The translations under genes were made by a program, and so were the position numbers. DNA of 64,000 nt from Sphingomonas edaphi (GTDB lineage: Bacteria; Pseudomonadota; Alphaproteobacteria; Sphingomonadales; Sphingomonadaceae), in contig NZ_QXTF01000001.1 in the NCBI RefSeq assembly GCF_003583725.1, positions 434,001 to 498,000 of the forward strand, written 5' to 3'. Shown piece by piece: positions 8,851-18,218 of the stretch. The first letter of the stretch is position 1, and the number at the start of each line of letters is the position of its first letter. The notes beneath the pieces were generated by a model, which was not told the DNA's origin, did no database searches, and saw only the letters and a program-made list of their open reading frames with translations.

Positions 8851-11067
8851 CTACTCGTGAGACTTTCCGCGAGTCTTGGACCAAACTGCGTCCAGAACGT
8901 CGAACTCAGGCCCTGACGGGACGCTCAAAGTTGCCGCATCCTGTTGCTTCTGAGTGTGTTGCAGCGGCGGCTGTCGTTGCTGCTGCCGGCTGAATGTCTG
9001 CGCCTCGCGCTCAAGGCGTGACCTGATAGTATGCGTCTTTTGAACCATCGCGCCGAAATCCTCATCATCTCGCACAAGGCGAAATGCCCGATGGAGCTTG
9101 AGATCTGTTTTCGGGAGACACTCGCGAAACTCCTCAAATGTTGTCGGAAAAGCGCCAGCAGGGGACGAGAGCAGCCTCGCGCTGAGGTCCATGAAAAGCG
9201 CTTCCCGATGCTCCTCAAACACCTCCTGGATACGCCTATCCGCCGCGAGAGATGGAACGTCCTTCAAATAGTCATCGTAAAAGCCAAAGGGGTCGTCGAG
9301 TACAAGCTCAAGGTCACCAGTCCTCCGCGACTTTCCATCTACTGAAGGCCTCGTTCGCCGCAGGGGCAGGTAAGTCAGCGCCAAAAGCCGCTCGATTGCC
9401 TCTGCCACGCGTTTTTCATGTTCGGGGTCGGGAACCGGGTCGGCTTCACGAGCCGGCTTCGGTTCGGTCTCTTCTGCAGGCGACGGAATGTCGGGCTTCC
9501 GCTCAAGGGCGTGGCCGTCTTCGCCGACAACATTCAAGCCAAGCTCGGCCGATCGCTCTGCGACGAGATGCAGGAATGCTGGAGGGCCTTTTGCTAAAAC
9601 ATCTCGCCACCGCTCCGCGGCGAGAGAAAGAGCATCGTCGATTGCCTGTATGCATTCCGGTTCATCCAGGGTGATCAGATGGCGATGGTCCGTGAACAGG
9701 TGCCGCGCGGCCTCGTCCCGGTATTCGGTCGACCAGTCCAAGGTTTTCGGGAGGGAATCGCGTTTGCCCCGCGTTTCGGCGTCAACCGAGTTATCTCCGG
9801 GCAGAAAGATAGCTGGGATAGAGACGGGCGCGTAGGCCGGCTGGCCTTCCGCCATCCATTTATGTTCGACGCGGCGCTGATCCGTGCAATGCTTGATGGC
9901 CGCCTTGAAAGCATCACCGATTGCGGAACGGGCTGCTTGGGCCTCCGCCTCGATCAATTCCTTGAAAACGGCCTTCTTTCCGGCCGGGAGGCGCGTCAGG
10001 GTCTCCGCCGCTCGCGTCCTGACGCGCTCCTTTTCGCGTTCCCGGCGCGCCCGGAGGTCTGCCCGCTGGGCATCAAGATTGGCTCGAAAGGCCTCGAAGG
10101 CAAGATTCACCTTGGCCGGGTCGGGCTCGAACGCTCCCAGTCGCTCTTCCAACCGCGTGCGCGATAGTCTGGGATCGACCAGTGACGCCTTTACTTCGCT
10201 ACTGCCACGGCGGATGCGGGCACCACTGGGTTTGCGTTCGTACACGGCTTTTGCCTCGGCGAACGCGAGATGAAGTTCGGCCCAAGTGGACGCTTGCTGG
10301 GCAGCCGCAATCAATTCCGCCTTGGCCTCACGGAGAGCGGCCGGAAGGTGGTTTCTCTTCCGGTCGAACGGCTTGTACCACCCGGCCTGGTACTTTCCCT
10401 GCGCGTCGCGAACGAGCGCATTTGTGGCGACGTCATAAACGGCGCCGCCACGCGCAACATAAAGCGCGTCCGGCGTCCTCGCCCGATTTTGACGCTCGTC
10501 GATTAGCGCCACCGCTTGGTGCAGGTCGTCGATCAACCAGTCCGACCCGACTGTGCTGCCAGTTACCGGATCGACTCTGATGACACACAAGTGAAGGTGT
10601 GGGTTCGCTGTGTTCCCGTGCCGTGACCAGACTATCATGCACCGTGCCAGTCCAAGAATCTGGAGAAGGATGTCCATGGCTTCGTCGGCCTGCCCCTCCG
10701 CCCATTCCTCCCCATTCACGAGGCTAAGTATGATGTGGAGCATGGGCTTGGCTGTTGCTGGTGCCATCGTTGCTACCGCAATCATCTGCTGCTGCCAGCT
10801 TTCGAGATCTTGGCCGACCAGATTGCGGCTGCCCCACTCCTCGACCTTTTCGCCCGGTTCAACCCCAAGCATGTCCAGAGCCATGGCGTAGCTGGTCAGC
10901 GAAAGCACCTCGGCCGCGCGCTCAACGACAAGGGCATGTGGGTCGGCATCGACAATGTAGGTGGTGAGCGCAACCACGCTGCTCCGTATACCGCGCACGC
11001 GCTGGGCAGCCCAAGGTACGCCTTTCCATAGGCGAGTCCCTCGCATCGTGATCAGCTTGCCGATCAC
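8851..11067 (-). CDS. Relaxase / mobilisation nuclease (HUH family)
   Basis: A 738-residue relaxase that would nick oriT and pilot the single strand during mobilisation. Residues about 105-165 carry the fold: KPMLHIILSLVNGEEW, a helix, then MIVWSRHGNTANPHLHLCVI. NPHLHL is the HxH metal motif, and the separate His in SRHGN is the third ligand. The nucleophilic Tyr is probably one of those in the N-terminal ALTTYIVDAD or LTSYAMAL segments. The rest is long, charged and helical (many Glu, Arg and Gln), typical of the C-terminal tails of mobilisation proteins. Its start overlaps the stop of the ribbon-helix-helix gene by 4 bases (ATGA). Class MOBP is likely but not proven. Confidence 0.85.
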   Translation of the reverse strand: MIGKLITMRGTRLWKGVPWAAQRVRGIRSSVVALTTYIVDADPHALVVERAAEVLSLTSYAMALDMLGVEPGEKVEEWGSRNLVGQDLESWQQQMIAVATMAPATAKPMLHIILSLVNGEEWAEGQADEAMDILLQILGLARCMIVWSRHGNTANPHLHLCVIRVDPVTGSTVGSDWLIDDLHQAVALIDERQNRARTPDALYVARGGAVYDVATNALVRDAQGKYQAGWYKPFDRKRNHLPAALREAKAELIAAAQQASTWAELHLAFAEAKAVYERKPSGARIRRGSSEVKASLVDPRLSRTRLEERLGAFEPDPAKVNLAFEAFRANLDAQRADLRARREREKERVRTRAAETLTRLPAGKKAVFKELIEAEAQAARSAIGDAFKAAIKHCTDQRRVEHKWMAEGQPAYAPVSIPAIFLPGDNSVDAETRGKRDSLPKTLDWSTEYRDEAARHLFTDHRHLITLDEPECIQAIDDALSLAAERWRDVLAKGPPAFLHLVAERSAELGLNVVGEDGHALERKPDIPSPAEETEPKPAREADPVPDPEHEKRVAEAIERLLALTYLPLRRTRPSVDGKSRRTGDLELVLDDPFGFYDDYLKDVPSLAADRRIQEVFEEHREALFMDLSARLLSSPAGAFPTTFEEFRECLPKTDLKLHRAFRLVRDDEDFGAMVQKTHTIRSRLEREAQTFSRQQQRQPPLQHTQKQQDAATLSVPSGPEFDVLDAVWSKTRGKSHE

Positions 11068-11342
11068 TGTCCGGCCTCACGGGCGGCCGCTCTACAGAGC
11101 TGCAGGACCAGGGATTCCAGGCGCTCCATGTCGACCGATCGCTCCCCGGACAACAGCAGGTACTCCTTGATCGCCATGATCTCCCCGAGGGCAGCCAATG
11201 CCGGGGTCGGCTCCGGGTGTGCGTCGTCGAGAACGGACACGATGTAGGGCGATCGATCCATGCGCGCCCGGTTGGCGCACACGCTTATTCGCTTCTCGAG
11301 CGACTTCGGCATGGACAGCCCAAACTTGATCCTGTCGCTCAC
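11064..11342 (-). CDS. Ribbon-helix-helix mobilisation accessory protein (MobC-like)
   Basis: A 92-residue protein. The first 45 residues fit a ribbon-helix-helix DNA-binding fold: the strand IKFGLSMPKSLEKRI, then helix-turn-helix ANRARMDRSPYIVSVLDDA. The rest is a helix suited to dimerisation. It sits directly upstream of the relaxase with a 4-base overlap, the usual place of the auxiliary protein that binds oriT and recruits the relaxase. Members also often repress their own operon. The oriT-like region lies immediately upstream. Confidence 0.75.
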   Translation of the reverse strand: MSDRIKFGLSMPKSLEKRISVCANRARMDRSPYIVSVLDDAHPEPTPALAALGEIMAIKEYLLLSGERSVDMERLESLVLQLCRAAAREAGQ

Positions 11343-12029
11343 CTACCTGCCTCCCCGCTGCGAGAAGGTTCCCCCCGAGCAGCAAGACGGGTCTGGGGTG
11401 CACCGGGCCCATCCTGCTTCATCATTTCATTTCTCCGGAGCGCAGAGCGGAGCGGAGCGCCCACCACTCTTGTGCCTTTCTCCTGAGCGCCGTTGGTGCC
11501 GCCACGGCGCGGCCTTCCGACATGGGCGGGCCACCAAGGCGCGAATGCTGTGTCACGATCAGCGCAATCGCGGGGCCCTGATGCACACTGCGGAAGCGCA
11601 AGTGGCGGCACTCCATGAGCTGGCATGTCGCAATTCCGCTTTCGTTGATGAGAGCCGGTAAGCGCTAATGCCTCGCGCGTTTCGTGGTGCGGCGTGTGTG
11701 TCGAACCTCGGCGCGGCATCGGCGCAATGACGGCCGCATCGCTCAGCGTGCAGACTGGCGCGCGAGGTGACGCGTCAACAAGCCGCATGTAGAGCAAGTC
11801 CCCGCCAGTGCAGCCAACAATGAAAATAGTTAACTGCCTGTTAGTAATTACTGAATCCTGCTTCGTCATCCCTAAAGGATGCCAGATGATCTGCCATACG
11901 CAAAGGTCGAAGATAGGCCGTTACGCGGATCAAGCCTGATGCCGCGTGTCAATACTTAAATTATATTTTTGATTGGTGTCTTTTCCGTCTTGCTTTTCGC
12001 TTGGTACTTTTGGTGCCAGAAAGGAATTG
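11343..12029. other. Non-coding region, candidate origin of transfer
   Basis: A 687-base divergent gap lies between the mobilisation operon (minus) and the 12030 gene (plus). It contains ATCCTGCTTCATCAT at 11411-11425 and ATCCTGCTTCGTCAT at 11855-11869, the same 15-mer with one change. ATCCTG followed by C is the core of MOBP-type nic sites. Directly before the second copy is the perfect palindrome AGTAATTACT (11843-11852). The stretch from about 11820 to 12000 is unusually AT-rich for this DNA. Open frames through the gap have no recognisable domain. The role as oriT is inferred from position and this motif. Confidence 0.5.
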
Positions 12030-12482
12030 ATGATGGCTAACCCTGGCATTGACGGTCATGAAGGCAAGATAGAAGCGCTGAGGACGCGTTTGAACGGGAG
12101 CGCGCCGCCCCGGAAACAGAAGAAGCAGTCGATCGCCCACGAGGTCCGCGCCCTGCTGCCGGAAATCAGAATGCGGCGAGCAGCGGGCTGGACCTGGGAG
12201 CAGATCGCTGCTGCCATGTACGACGACGAGGCAAAGGCTTCTGCAGTCCGCACGGCGTTCAACCGCTCGGCGCCCAAGCGCGGGAAGAAGCGCGCCGGCG
12301 CAAACCGGGCGTCGAGCGGCGGCAGCCCGTCGAGCAGTAACGGCACGCCGCTGCCGGCAACGCCCCCGTTCGGACAGCCGCTGACCGAGCAGGGATGTGC
12401 CGCACCCCGTGGCTCGCTGCCGAATCTTTTCGGCCAGCGCAACGATCCCGGCTTCCCTTCCAGCTCGCAACCTAACGCTTAG
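12030..12482 (+). CDS. Hypothetical protein with a helix-turn-helix-like segment
   Basis: About 150 residues, starting at the ATGATG at 12030/12033, which has AAGGAA 7 bases upstream. The middle reads IAHEVRALLPEIRMRRAAGWTWEQIAAAMYDD, a basic helix plus a segment like the recognition part of resolvase-type helix-turn-helix domains. The last 60 residues are Ser/Pro/Gly-rich and probably disordered. It lies 11 bases before the ParA-like gene and is probably cotranscribed with it. This pairing is common at the mobilisation end of plasmids and integrative elements. The function is unknown; DNA binding is likely. Confidence 0.65.
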   Translation: MMANPGIDGHEGKIEALRTRLNGSAPPRKQKKQSIAHEVRALLPEIRMRRAAGWTWEQIAAAMYDDEAKASAVRTAFNRSAPKRGKKRAGANRASSGGSPSSSNGTPLPATPPFGQPLTEQGCAAPRGSLPNLFGQRNDPGFPSSSQPNA

Positions 12483-12493
12483 GAGACCAAGCC

Positions 12494-13432
12494 ATGGTTG
12501 AGACAGTGCTATTCACGCTGATCCTGATCATCAACAACGGCGGTGGCGACGGTAAGACCACTTGGAGCGAGATCTTGATGGCTCTCGCCCGTTTTGCCGG
12601 ACGAAGCGTCGCTGTGCTGGACGTCGATCCCGGCCTCAGGGGTTTTTCGACGCGCAATGGCCCCTCCTCGGCGGACCGCTTGGAATGGTCCGGGGAGTTC
12701 GACGACCACCGCGAACTACCGGACTGGTTGAATGAGGTGAAGGCGCAGGACATCGCCGTGGTTGACACTGGCGCCAACCTCCTGAGCGCTGGCCAAGAGG
12801 TTTCCGGCCGACTGCAGGAAATCGCTGCGCACGTGCACGCTCAAGGCGGACGACTGATCATCCAAGCGGTCACCAGCCCCAACAAGGCTGGTTCGGGCGC
12901 CAGCGTGAAGGATCTTTATGAACAGTTTGGTTCGACGATGGAATTTGCGGTGATCAGGAACCAGCGCGATGGATCGGAGCTGTTTGGCAAGGAGATCGAC
13001 CAGCTTCCTGTGCCCAAGGTGACAGTGCCGTATGTTCCGCCGGGCCTTCAGGCCTACCGGCTTCGTCGTGCGCTTCCTCTGGATCAGATTATCCTCAATC
13101 CGGAACCAGGATTCGCGATGGCATCTGCTTTGATGGCGGCACAACTCGGCCAAATTGCCAAGTCGGCGCACGTCAGGTCAATCGTCGGGGACGGCGTTCG
13201 CGAAACGCTGCAGCCCCTGATGAAAGATCTGCAACATTTTGAGGGCACGTCAGCGAAAACGCTCATGGCGATATCGGATACTGGCCTTCTGGCATCTCGC
13301 GGGCTCTGCAGTAACCTTGCGAGCTTCTCCAAGCTAGACCCGGCGCAACTGGAGGTTTTTATTCCGGCCGCCCAAGCCTTGCACGCCGCGCTTAAGAAAA
13401 GCGACCAGCTACGCGATCCGACTTCCAACTAG
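12494..13432 (+). CDS. ParA/TraL-like P-loop ATPase
   Basis: A 312-residue cytosolic protein of the SIMIBI/ParA class. A hydrophobic first strand leads to the deviant Walker A NNGGGDGKTTWSEIL near residue 14. VAVLDVDPGLRGFSTRNG is the A' region with the conserved Asp, and IAVVDTGANLLSAG the Walker B strand. The C-terminal half is helical and not diagnostic. In conjugative and mobilizable elements such ATPases (TraL-like) help mobilisation or element maintenance. The gene is followed by a strong terminator and belongs with the 12030 gene. Confidence 0.75.
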   Translation: MVETVLFTLILIINNGGGDGKTTWSEILMALARFAGRSVAVLDVDPGLRGFSTRNGPSSADRLEWSGEFDDHRELPDWLNEVKAQDIAVVDTGANLLSAGQEVSGRLQEIAAHVHAQGGRLIIQAVTSPNKAGSGASVKDLYEQFGSTMEFAVIRNQRDGSELFGKEIDQLPVPKVTVPYVPPGLQAYRLRRALPLDQIILNPEPGFAMASALMAAQLGQIAKSAHVRSIVGDGVRETLQPLMKDLQHFEGTSAKTLMAISDTGLLASRGLCSNLASFSKLDPAQLEVFIPAAQALHAALKKSDQLRDPTSN

Positions 13433-13460
13433 TGGGGACCGCCCCGTTCGATTCCGCTGG

Positions 13461-13488
13461 CCCCGGAGCAGCAATGCTCCGGGGTTTA
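13461..13488 (+). terminator. Rho-independent terminator after the ParA-like gene
   Basis: A perfect 10-bp stem (CCCCGGAGCA with TGCTCCGGGG) closes a GCAA tetraloop and is followed by TTTAAT. It begins 28 bases after the ParA-like stop and separates the mobilisation module from the dcm gene. Confidence 0.9.
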
Positions 13489-13646
13489 ATAGGTGAGACG
13501 TTGTTGGGGCGACGGCGGGCGCAACGGATTTATGAAGCCCGTAGGACGGTTTTTTATCCACAGATTTTGTTGGAGAGATCCCGTTGCGCAACTGGGAATG
13601 ATCTGGTCAGGATGTCCGAAATCTTCCCAGTACCGGCGGGGTAACA

Positions 13647-14879
13647 ATGCACGATTTGACGAGCGGTTTTGATGCCGAGTTGCGCCGGTCAGGACTTGGC
13701 TTGGACGAAGCCGAAAACGAACTCGGCATCTCCGGACGCCAAATCAGGCGGTACATTTCGGGTGAAAGTGAAGTCCCAAAACTGGTCCGAGATCGACTCC
13801 GCGATTTGGCTGCAAGGCGCAATCGTTCTGCTGCCCAGCCGAAATTTGAATTTATTGACCTGTTCGCCGGCATTGGCGGCCTTCGGCTTGGCTTTGAGGC
13901 GATTGGGGGACGGTGTGTCTTCACCAGCGAATGGGACCGTTGGGCACAGGTTACGTATTCCCGGAACTTTCCCGAGCAGGACGATCACGTGATGGTCGGG
14001 GATATCACTCCGTTTGGGGCCGACCCCGGCCGCATCCCGAGGCATGATGTCCTACTTGCAGGGTTTCCGTGTCAGCCCTTTTCTCTGGCTGGCGTTTCGA
14101 AAAAGAATTCGCTCGGACGGAAGCACGGTTTCGAGGATGCGAAGCAGGGCAACCTGTTCTTCGAAATTGAACGCATTCTCCGACATCACCGGCCGGCAGC
14201 GTTCCTGCTTGAAAACGTCAAGCACCTCCAAAGGCATGACAAGGGACGCACCTTTGAAGTCATCCGGCGAACTCTTGAAGACGATCTCGGCTACAAGATT
14301 AGCCATCGAGTGATCAGTGCGGAGCCGTGGGTTCCGCAGAAGCGCGAACGAATATTCATTGCCGGATTCAGAGAAGATGCCGGCTTCACATTTGACGGTT
14401 TTGACAATGTGATACCTCCGAAGGAGCATTGGCCGAAGATGGGTGCCATCCTCCAGTCCCACAACGAGGTTGATTCCAAATATACGCTAAGCACGAAGCT
14501 CTGGGATTATCTTCAGGCCTATCGCGAGAAACACGAAAAGGCCGGAAACGGCTTCGGATATGGCTTGGTTGGCCCTAAAGACGTCGCGAGGACCCTATCC
14601 GCCCGGTATTTCAAGGACGGATCCGAAATACTGGTCGAGCAGAAGGGGCGTCGGCCGAGAAGGCTGACGCCGAAGGAGTGTGCCCGCCTAATGGGATTCG
14701 AGGGGGGTGACCGCGAATGGCTCATCCCGGTTTCGGACACGCAGGCATATCGCCAGTTTGGGAATGCCGTCGTCGTGCCGGTCGTAGAGACCGTTGCCCG
14801 CTATATGGAACCGGCGCTTCACAGAATTCTTGGCATTTCGGCCCCTAGGCACGGAGAGTCCGTTCAGGCTTTTGGTTGA
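13647..14879 (+). CDS. DNA (cytosine-5) methyltransferase, Dcm-like
   Basis: A 410-residue m5C methyltransferase. Residues 1-55 form a small helix-turn-helix-like N-terminal region ([20 protein letters not shown]), which may bind its own promoter. The catalytic part has [16 protein letters not shown] (motif I, from residue 69), GFPCQPFS with the nucleophilic Cys142 (motif IV), ENV at 189-191 (motif VI), QKRERIFI (motif VIII) and a C-terminal [12 protein letters not shown] (motif X). Vsr follows directly with overlapping ends. Vsr and the nearby EcoRII-N protein both point to a CCWGG-like target, but the specificity is not readable from sequence. It protects self DNA in the block to the right. 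Confidence 0.95.
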   Translation: MHDLTSGFDAELRRSGLGLDEAENELGISGRQIRRYISGESEVPKLVRDRLRDLAARRNRSAAQPKFEFIDLFAGIGGLRLGFEAIGGRCVFTSEWDRWAQVTYSRNFPEQDDHVMVGDITPFGADPGRIPRHDVLLAGFPCQPFSLAGVSKKNSLGRKHGFEDAKQGNLFFEIERILRHHRPAAFLLENVKHLQRHDKGRTFEVIRRTLEDDLGYKISHRVISAEPWVPQKRERIFIAGFREDAGFTFDGFDNVIPPKEHWPKMGAILQSHNEVDSKYTLSTKLWDYLQAYREKHEKAGNGFGYGLVGPKDVARTLSARYFKDGSEILVEQKGRRPRRLTPKECARLMGFEGGDREWLIPVSDTQAYRQFGNAVVVPVVETVARYMEPALHRILGISAPRHGESVQAFG

Positions 14880-15324
14880 CGTAGTATCATCAGAAACACG
14901 CAGCCGGATGATGTCCGGCATTCGCGGGCGCAACACCCGGCCGGAACTGGTGGTCAGGCGTATACTGCACGCATCGGGATTTCGTTTTCGGTTGCATGTT
15001 CCAGATCTGCCCGGGAAGCCTGATCTTGTACTCCGGCGCTGGAATGCAATCATCCATATCCATGGCTGCTTTTGGCACGGGCATGACTGTGCGTTGTTCC
15101 GTCTGCCAGCAACCCGGACGGAATTCTGGCGAGAAAAAATCGAGCGCAACAGGAGCCGGGACGCCACGGTAGCGGAGGAGCTAGAGCGTTTGGGATGGCG
15201 CCAACTGCACGTCTGGGAATGTGCACTGAAGGGTCCTGCCCGAGTATCGACAGAGAGACTTTCTGCTCGCCTCGCGTCTTGGCTAACGAGTGATAGCCCG
15301 AAAGGCGAAATCAGAGGCCACTGA
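14872..15324 (+). CDS. vsr: Very short patch repair endonuclease Vsr
   Basis: A strand-specific nuclease that nicks beside T:G mismatches made when 5-methylcytosine deaminates. About 150 residues: [19 protein letters not shown], then [12 protein letters not shown], then [12 protein letters not shown] with the metal/catalytic His and Cys residues, then [14 protein letters not shown] and [12 protein letters not shown]. All of these match the E. coli Vsr layout. I take the TTG at 14872, which overlaps the dcm stop, because homology begins a few residues later. An ATG at 14794 would add 26 residues of dcm overlap. The 3' end overlaps the convergent HNH gene by 14 bases. Confidence 0.93.
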   Translation: MVDVVSSETRSRMMSGIRGRNTRPELVVRRILHASGFRFRLHVPDLPGKPDLVLRRWNAIIHIHGCFWHGHDCALFRLPATRTEFWREKIERNRSRDATVAEELERLGWRQLHVWECALKGPARVSTERLSARLASWLTSDSPKGEIRGH

Positions 15325-16198
15325 TCCGACCCGTCCGCTTCCCGCGAAACCTTATTTCACGTAGCTCATCGACGGTGAAGGGTGGTGTCCTGCGATGAAC
15401 CATCGAATGGCAGTTCGCGCACAGAGGAACGAGGTCTTTCGCGGGATTGATGCGATACCCTTCCCCGATTTCCGACACTGGCGTGACATGATGCACTTGG
15501 ATGAAGCCGCGACCCGTGTCGCCATATGCCTCCTCGAAGTCGAATTTGCAGACCTTGCAAACGGAACCCTGTAACTCGATGCAGGCTGCCCGGTTGATGC
15601 GGCTCCGCTCGTACCGGTTCACTGCAACTCTGATTGCAGCTCCCTCGGGCAGTCCCTCATAGCCGCCGACTTCATCTTCGTCGGAAACATCTTCTTCCAA
15701 TGGCACCAGTGCCAGCACCAATCCCGTGAACCGCCTGGTCCAGCTGAAAACCTCACCATCGTTATCCGCGAAGCTCTCGGTGTTGACGGTTGCAGGTGAT
15801 TTCTCAAGAGCGAGGTCTAGGCGGCGCCACTCCTCCGGCCAAGATTCCGCTGCTTCCACACGCAAAGCAGCACCATTTACGGAGAACGATATGCGCGCCC
15901 GTTCGGCTTCGCACTTGCCTGCCAGCTGAACGAAAAGAGCGCGGCGCTCGGGGCTGGCCCTGCCCATTTGCAGAACCAGTTCGCCTGCATAGGCACCCGG
16001 CTGAAAGGTGAGGTGCAGGCTTCGCCATTGTGTCCGGACCGCGATGCGGAACGCGTCGGCGGGTGGGCAGTTCAGCGGTGACAGTTCGAATGCCGGAAAC
16101 CCGCCCTTGGAAGGCAGTGGCCTGCCTTCCAACGCTATTCCAAAATGATCACCAAGCTGCTGCGCCAGCAGCCCGTGATCAGGCCGCCACATCCTCAA
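15311..16198 (-). CDS. HNH endonuclease
   Basis: A 295-residue protein. About 195 N-terminal residues form an unassigned domain (possibly for target recognition or ATPase docking). The C-terminal HNH nuclease domain has CKVC at 214-217, the catalytic VHHVTP (His236-His237) and CANCH at 260-264, the zinc-bound HNH layout of McrA-like nucleases. It is the last gene of the minus-strand operon and starts inside the end of the GHKL ATPase gene (20-base overlap). It is the likely DNA-cutting component of the block. Confidence 0.9.
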   Translation of the reverse strand: MRMWRPDHGLLAQQLGDHFGIALEGRPLPSKGGFPAFELSPLNCPPADAFRIAVRTQWRSLHLTFQPGAYAGELVLQMGRASPERRALFVQLAGKCEAERARISFSVNGAALRVEAAESWPEEWRRLDLALEKSPATVNTESFADNDGEVFSWTRRFTGLVLALVPLEEDVSDEDEVGGYEGLPEGAAIRVAVNRYERSRINRAACIELQGSVCKVCKFDFEEAYGDTGRGFIQVHHVTPVSEIGEGYRINPAKDLVPLCANCHSMVHRRTPPFTVDELREIRFRGKRTGRISGL

Positions 16199-17780
16199 GA
16201 TCCGGTTCAGGCAGGTCCTCTACCAGCTTGCGAAGAATCCGGGACACTTCGAAGCGCATTTCTTCGAAATGTTGGGCAGTGCTGTCACTGATCGTGCTGA
16301 GCTCGGCGACGCATAGCCCCCAGAGGAGAGAGTCCATGCCTTGAACCGTCACCCCTTGGGCCAAATTCGGCACATAGACCTTGTGGTAATAGGGATGAGA
16401 CGTATTGATGCGGACGGCCTTATGGCCGTCAATGATTGCCGGCTCGAATAAAGCGTTGTCGTCGAGCTGATCGACTGGCTGGACGAAGAGCTCGCCCGGC
16501 TTTTGAGCATGTCCAATCTTAAGCTTGATCCGGAAGGTGCCGTTCCGGTTAGTGAGCTGCGACATCCCCGTGTTGGGATTTTGGACGTCTACGTTTGCCC
16601 CGCCGATCTCACCTTCCTTGGATCCGATGTTACGGTTCGAGGAGTCATGATAGCCGGACGCTTTCTTGCGAGCCTCGCTCCTCTTCCCCTGGCGATAACG
16701 GTTGTTGGCCTCCCGACGGGGCGCGGTGAGGAAACGGTCCCGAATGTATAGCCAAAGATCCTCGTTGAGGCTGATCTGCGATTTCTTGAAATCGATGTCG
16801 AAGACTTCGTCCAGCTCGTGAGTGAAGGAGAATTCGACACGCAGCAGCGAACCATGCGGCTCCTTGGAATACATGCCCAGCCAGGTAGCCTCCTGGATGA
16901 GGCGGTTCTCGCGGTAGATGTAGATACCCTGGGTATCATTGCCGAGCCGCGACTGCTTCAGGGCCGCGTCTGACGGGAACTCCTCTTTCCTTGGGAGGAT
17001 GTAGGCCCGCAACGCGAAATTCGCCTCCTTCCCCTCGCCGATCTCAACCTTCTGCTCGTGGTCACCGACCTTGTCGGACACTTCGGTGCAGAAGGGATCC
17101 CAAGGAAGAACTTTCTCACCGTTGACTCGAATGATGACATCGCGTGCCCGCTTGTCGTTGCTGTCGAGGAAACGCTGAAACACCATGGCGAGATGACTGC
17201 GCAGGCCGCCAATGGCCTTGTTCAGCGCATTCTGAGCCGCGCTGCCGCCGGGCATCCTATAGTCCTTGATCAGGCGGTCGACGTCCGTCCACAGCACAAC
17301 CGTACCCGATTTGTGCGGCGCTACTTCGTTCAGATGCTCAAGCGCCTCGGCGTCCGGCTCGTCGGACAGAAGCAGCTTCCATCCCTGCTCAGCGACATGC
17401 TTCAGATCCCATGTCGCTTCCAGGGCGGGAACGTCGCCAGGCCGCGACACCACACTGAGACGGCGAGAAAATGCGGTGGACGCCGTCTTCAATCCGAGAC
17501 CGAACTTGCCCAGACTCGAGGGATCCGAACGCCGCCGCGACCCGTAGGTCATGGCGTTGATGAGGCCCTCGCGGTCCATGCCCTCGCCATCATCGGCAAT
17601 GGACACACGGATGTTGTTCCTGAGGTCCATCAGGATTTGCAGGTCGACCAGCGTCGCGCGCGCAGCGATTGAATTGTCCACGATATCGGCAACTGCCGTA
17701 TTGAACTTGTAGCCAGTGTCCCGCAGGCCCTCGATCATCCGCTCCGGATCGGGCGGTGTCTCAACCGATTCAACTGCCAT
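16179..17780 (-). CDS. MORC-like GHKL ATPase
   Basis: A 533-residue protein with an HSP90/histidine-kinase-like ATPase domain. The N-box FNTAVADIVDNSIAA is at 26-40, the G1 box IADDGEGM near 61-68 and the G2 box GKFGLGLKTAS at 91-101. No kinase or receiver domain is present. The second half contains a transducer-like region and an acidic helical tail. Prokaryotic relatives of eukaryotic MORC ATPases have been described by comparative genomics in restriction-like operons, where ATP-driven dimer closure is thought to clamp DNA. Its neighbours here (HNH, EcoRII-N protein, SNF2, AIPR) fit that context. Confidence 0.88.
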   Translation of the reverse strand: MAVESVETPPDPERMIEGLRDTGYKFNTAVADIVDNSIAARATLVDLQILMDLRNNIRVSIADDGEGMDREGLINAMTYGSRRRSDPSSLGKFGLGLKTASTAFSRRLSVVSRPGDVPALEATWDLKHVAEQGWKLLLSDEPDAEALEHLNEVAPHKSGTVVLWTDVDRLIKDYRMPGGSAAQNALNKAIGGLRSHLAMVFQRFLDSNDKRARDVIIRVNGEKVLPWDPFCTEVSDKVGDHEQKVEIGEGKEANFALRAYILPRKEEFPSDAALKQSRLGNDTQGIYIYRENRLIQEATWLGMYSKEPHGSLLRVEFSFTHELDEVFDIDFKKSQISLNEDLWLYIRDRFLTAPRREANNRYRQGKRSEARKKASGYHDSSNRNIGSKEGEIGGANVDVQNPNTGMSQLTNRNGTFRIKLKIGHAQKPGELFVQPVDQLDDNALFEPAIIDGHKAVRINTSHPYYHKVYVPNLAQGVTVQGMDSLLWGLCVAELSTISDSTAQHFEEMRFEVSRILRKLVEDLPEPDLEDVAA

Positions 17781-17804
17781 TGCTGCTCCCTTTCAAACTT
17801 ATCG

Positions 17805-18218
17805 CTACGCGGCGACGATCTTCCATCCGGATCCCAGCCGCAGGACGCCCTCCTCCACGACCGGAGCCCGGCTTCGCCGGAATGTAACCGTACGGGCGCC
17901 GCCGGGATGACGTTCCAGGATGAGTTCGTCCCCTGCTTTCAGCCCATTTCCGTTGATGTACGGCGTCATCCTTGTGAGTCTGTACTCGTTGCGTGTCCCG
18001 CCAAAAAACCGGTTGTTGTAGTAAATGAAAGCAAATTCCCACTGCGCCCCTTCGTCATCTCGAAAGTAGAGATGCATGCGAGGGTTTTTTACATCTGCCG
18101 GAAGAGTAGGGAAGAAGCCGAGTATTTCGGAATCTTTAGGAACGAGAATTCCTGCTTGGTGAGCGCCCGTCTCCCCGGTGTCGTTAGGACTGAGGACTTT
18201 CGAAATGGCATGGGTCAT
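17805..18218 (-). CDS. Stand-alone EcoRII-N-type (B3-like) DNA-recognition protein
   Basis: A 137-residue protein that matches only the N-terminal effector domain of EcoRII. NDTGETGAHQAGILVP at residues 12-27 parallels the EcoRII segment NDTGATGGHQ, and IYYNNRFFGGTRNEYRLTR at 65-83 parallels its IYYNSRHFGKTRNEKR. In EcoRII this B3-like pseudobarrel binds CCWGG and restrains the separate catalytic domain. Here the protein ends after the recognition domain and has no nuclease part, so it probably supplies sequence specificity to the ATPase/helicase/nuclease proteins encoded beside it. Its start overlaps the SNF2 gene stop by 4 bases. Confidence 0.82.
   Translation of the reverse strand: MTHAISKVLSPNDTGETGAHQAGILVPKDSEILGFFPTLPADVKNPRMHLYFRDDEGAQWEFAFIYYNNRFFGGTRNEYRLTRMTPYINGNGLKAGDELILERHPGGARTVTFRRSRAPVVEEGVLRLGSGWKIVAA

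Noticed and set aside
11339-11869. A 176-codon minus-strand frame in the oriT-like gap
   Set aside because: No domain, biased and low-complexity composition, and it contains the nic-like repeats; more likely a chance frame.
13554-13562. TTATCCACA, a perfect DnaA box
   Set aside because: One 9-mer is expected by chance at about this frequency in 64 kb, and there is no cluster of boxes, AT-rich unwinding region or rep gene.
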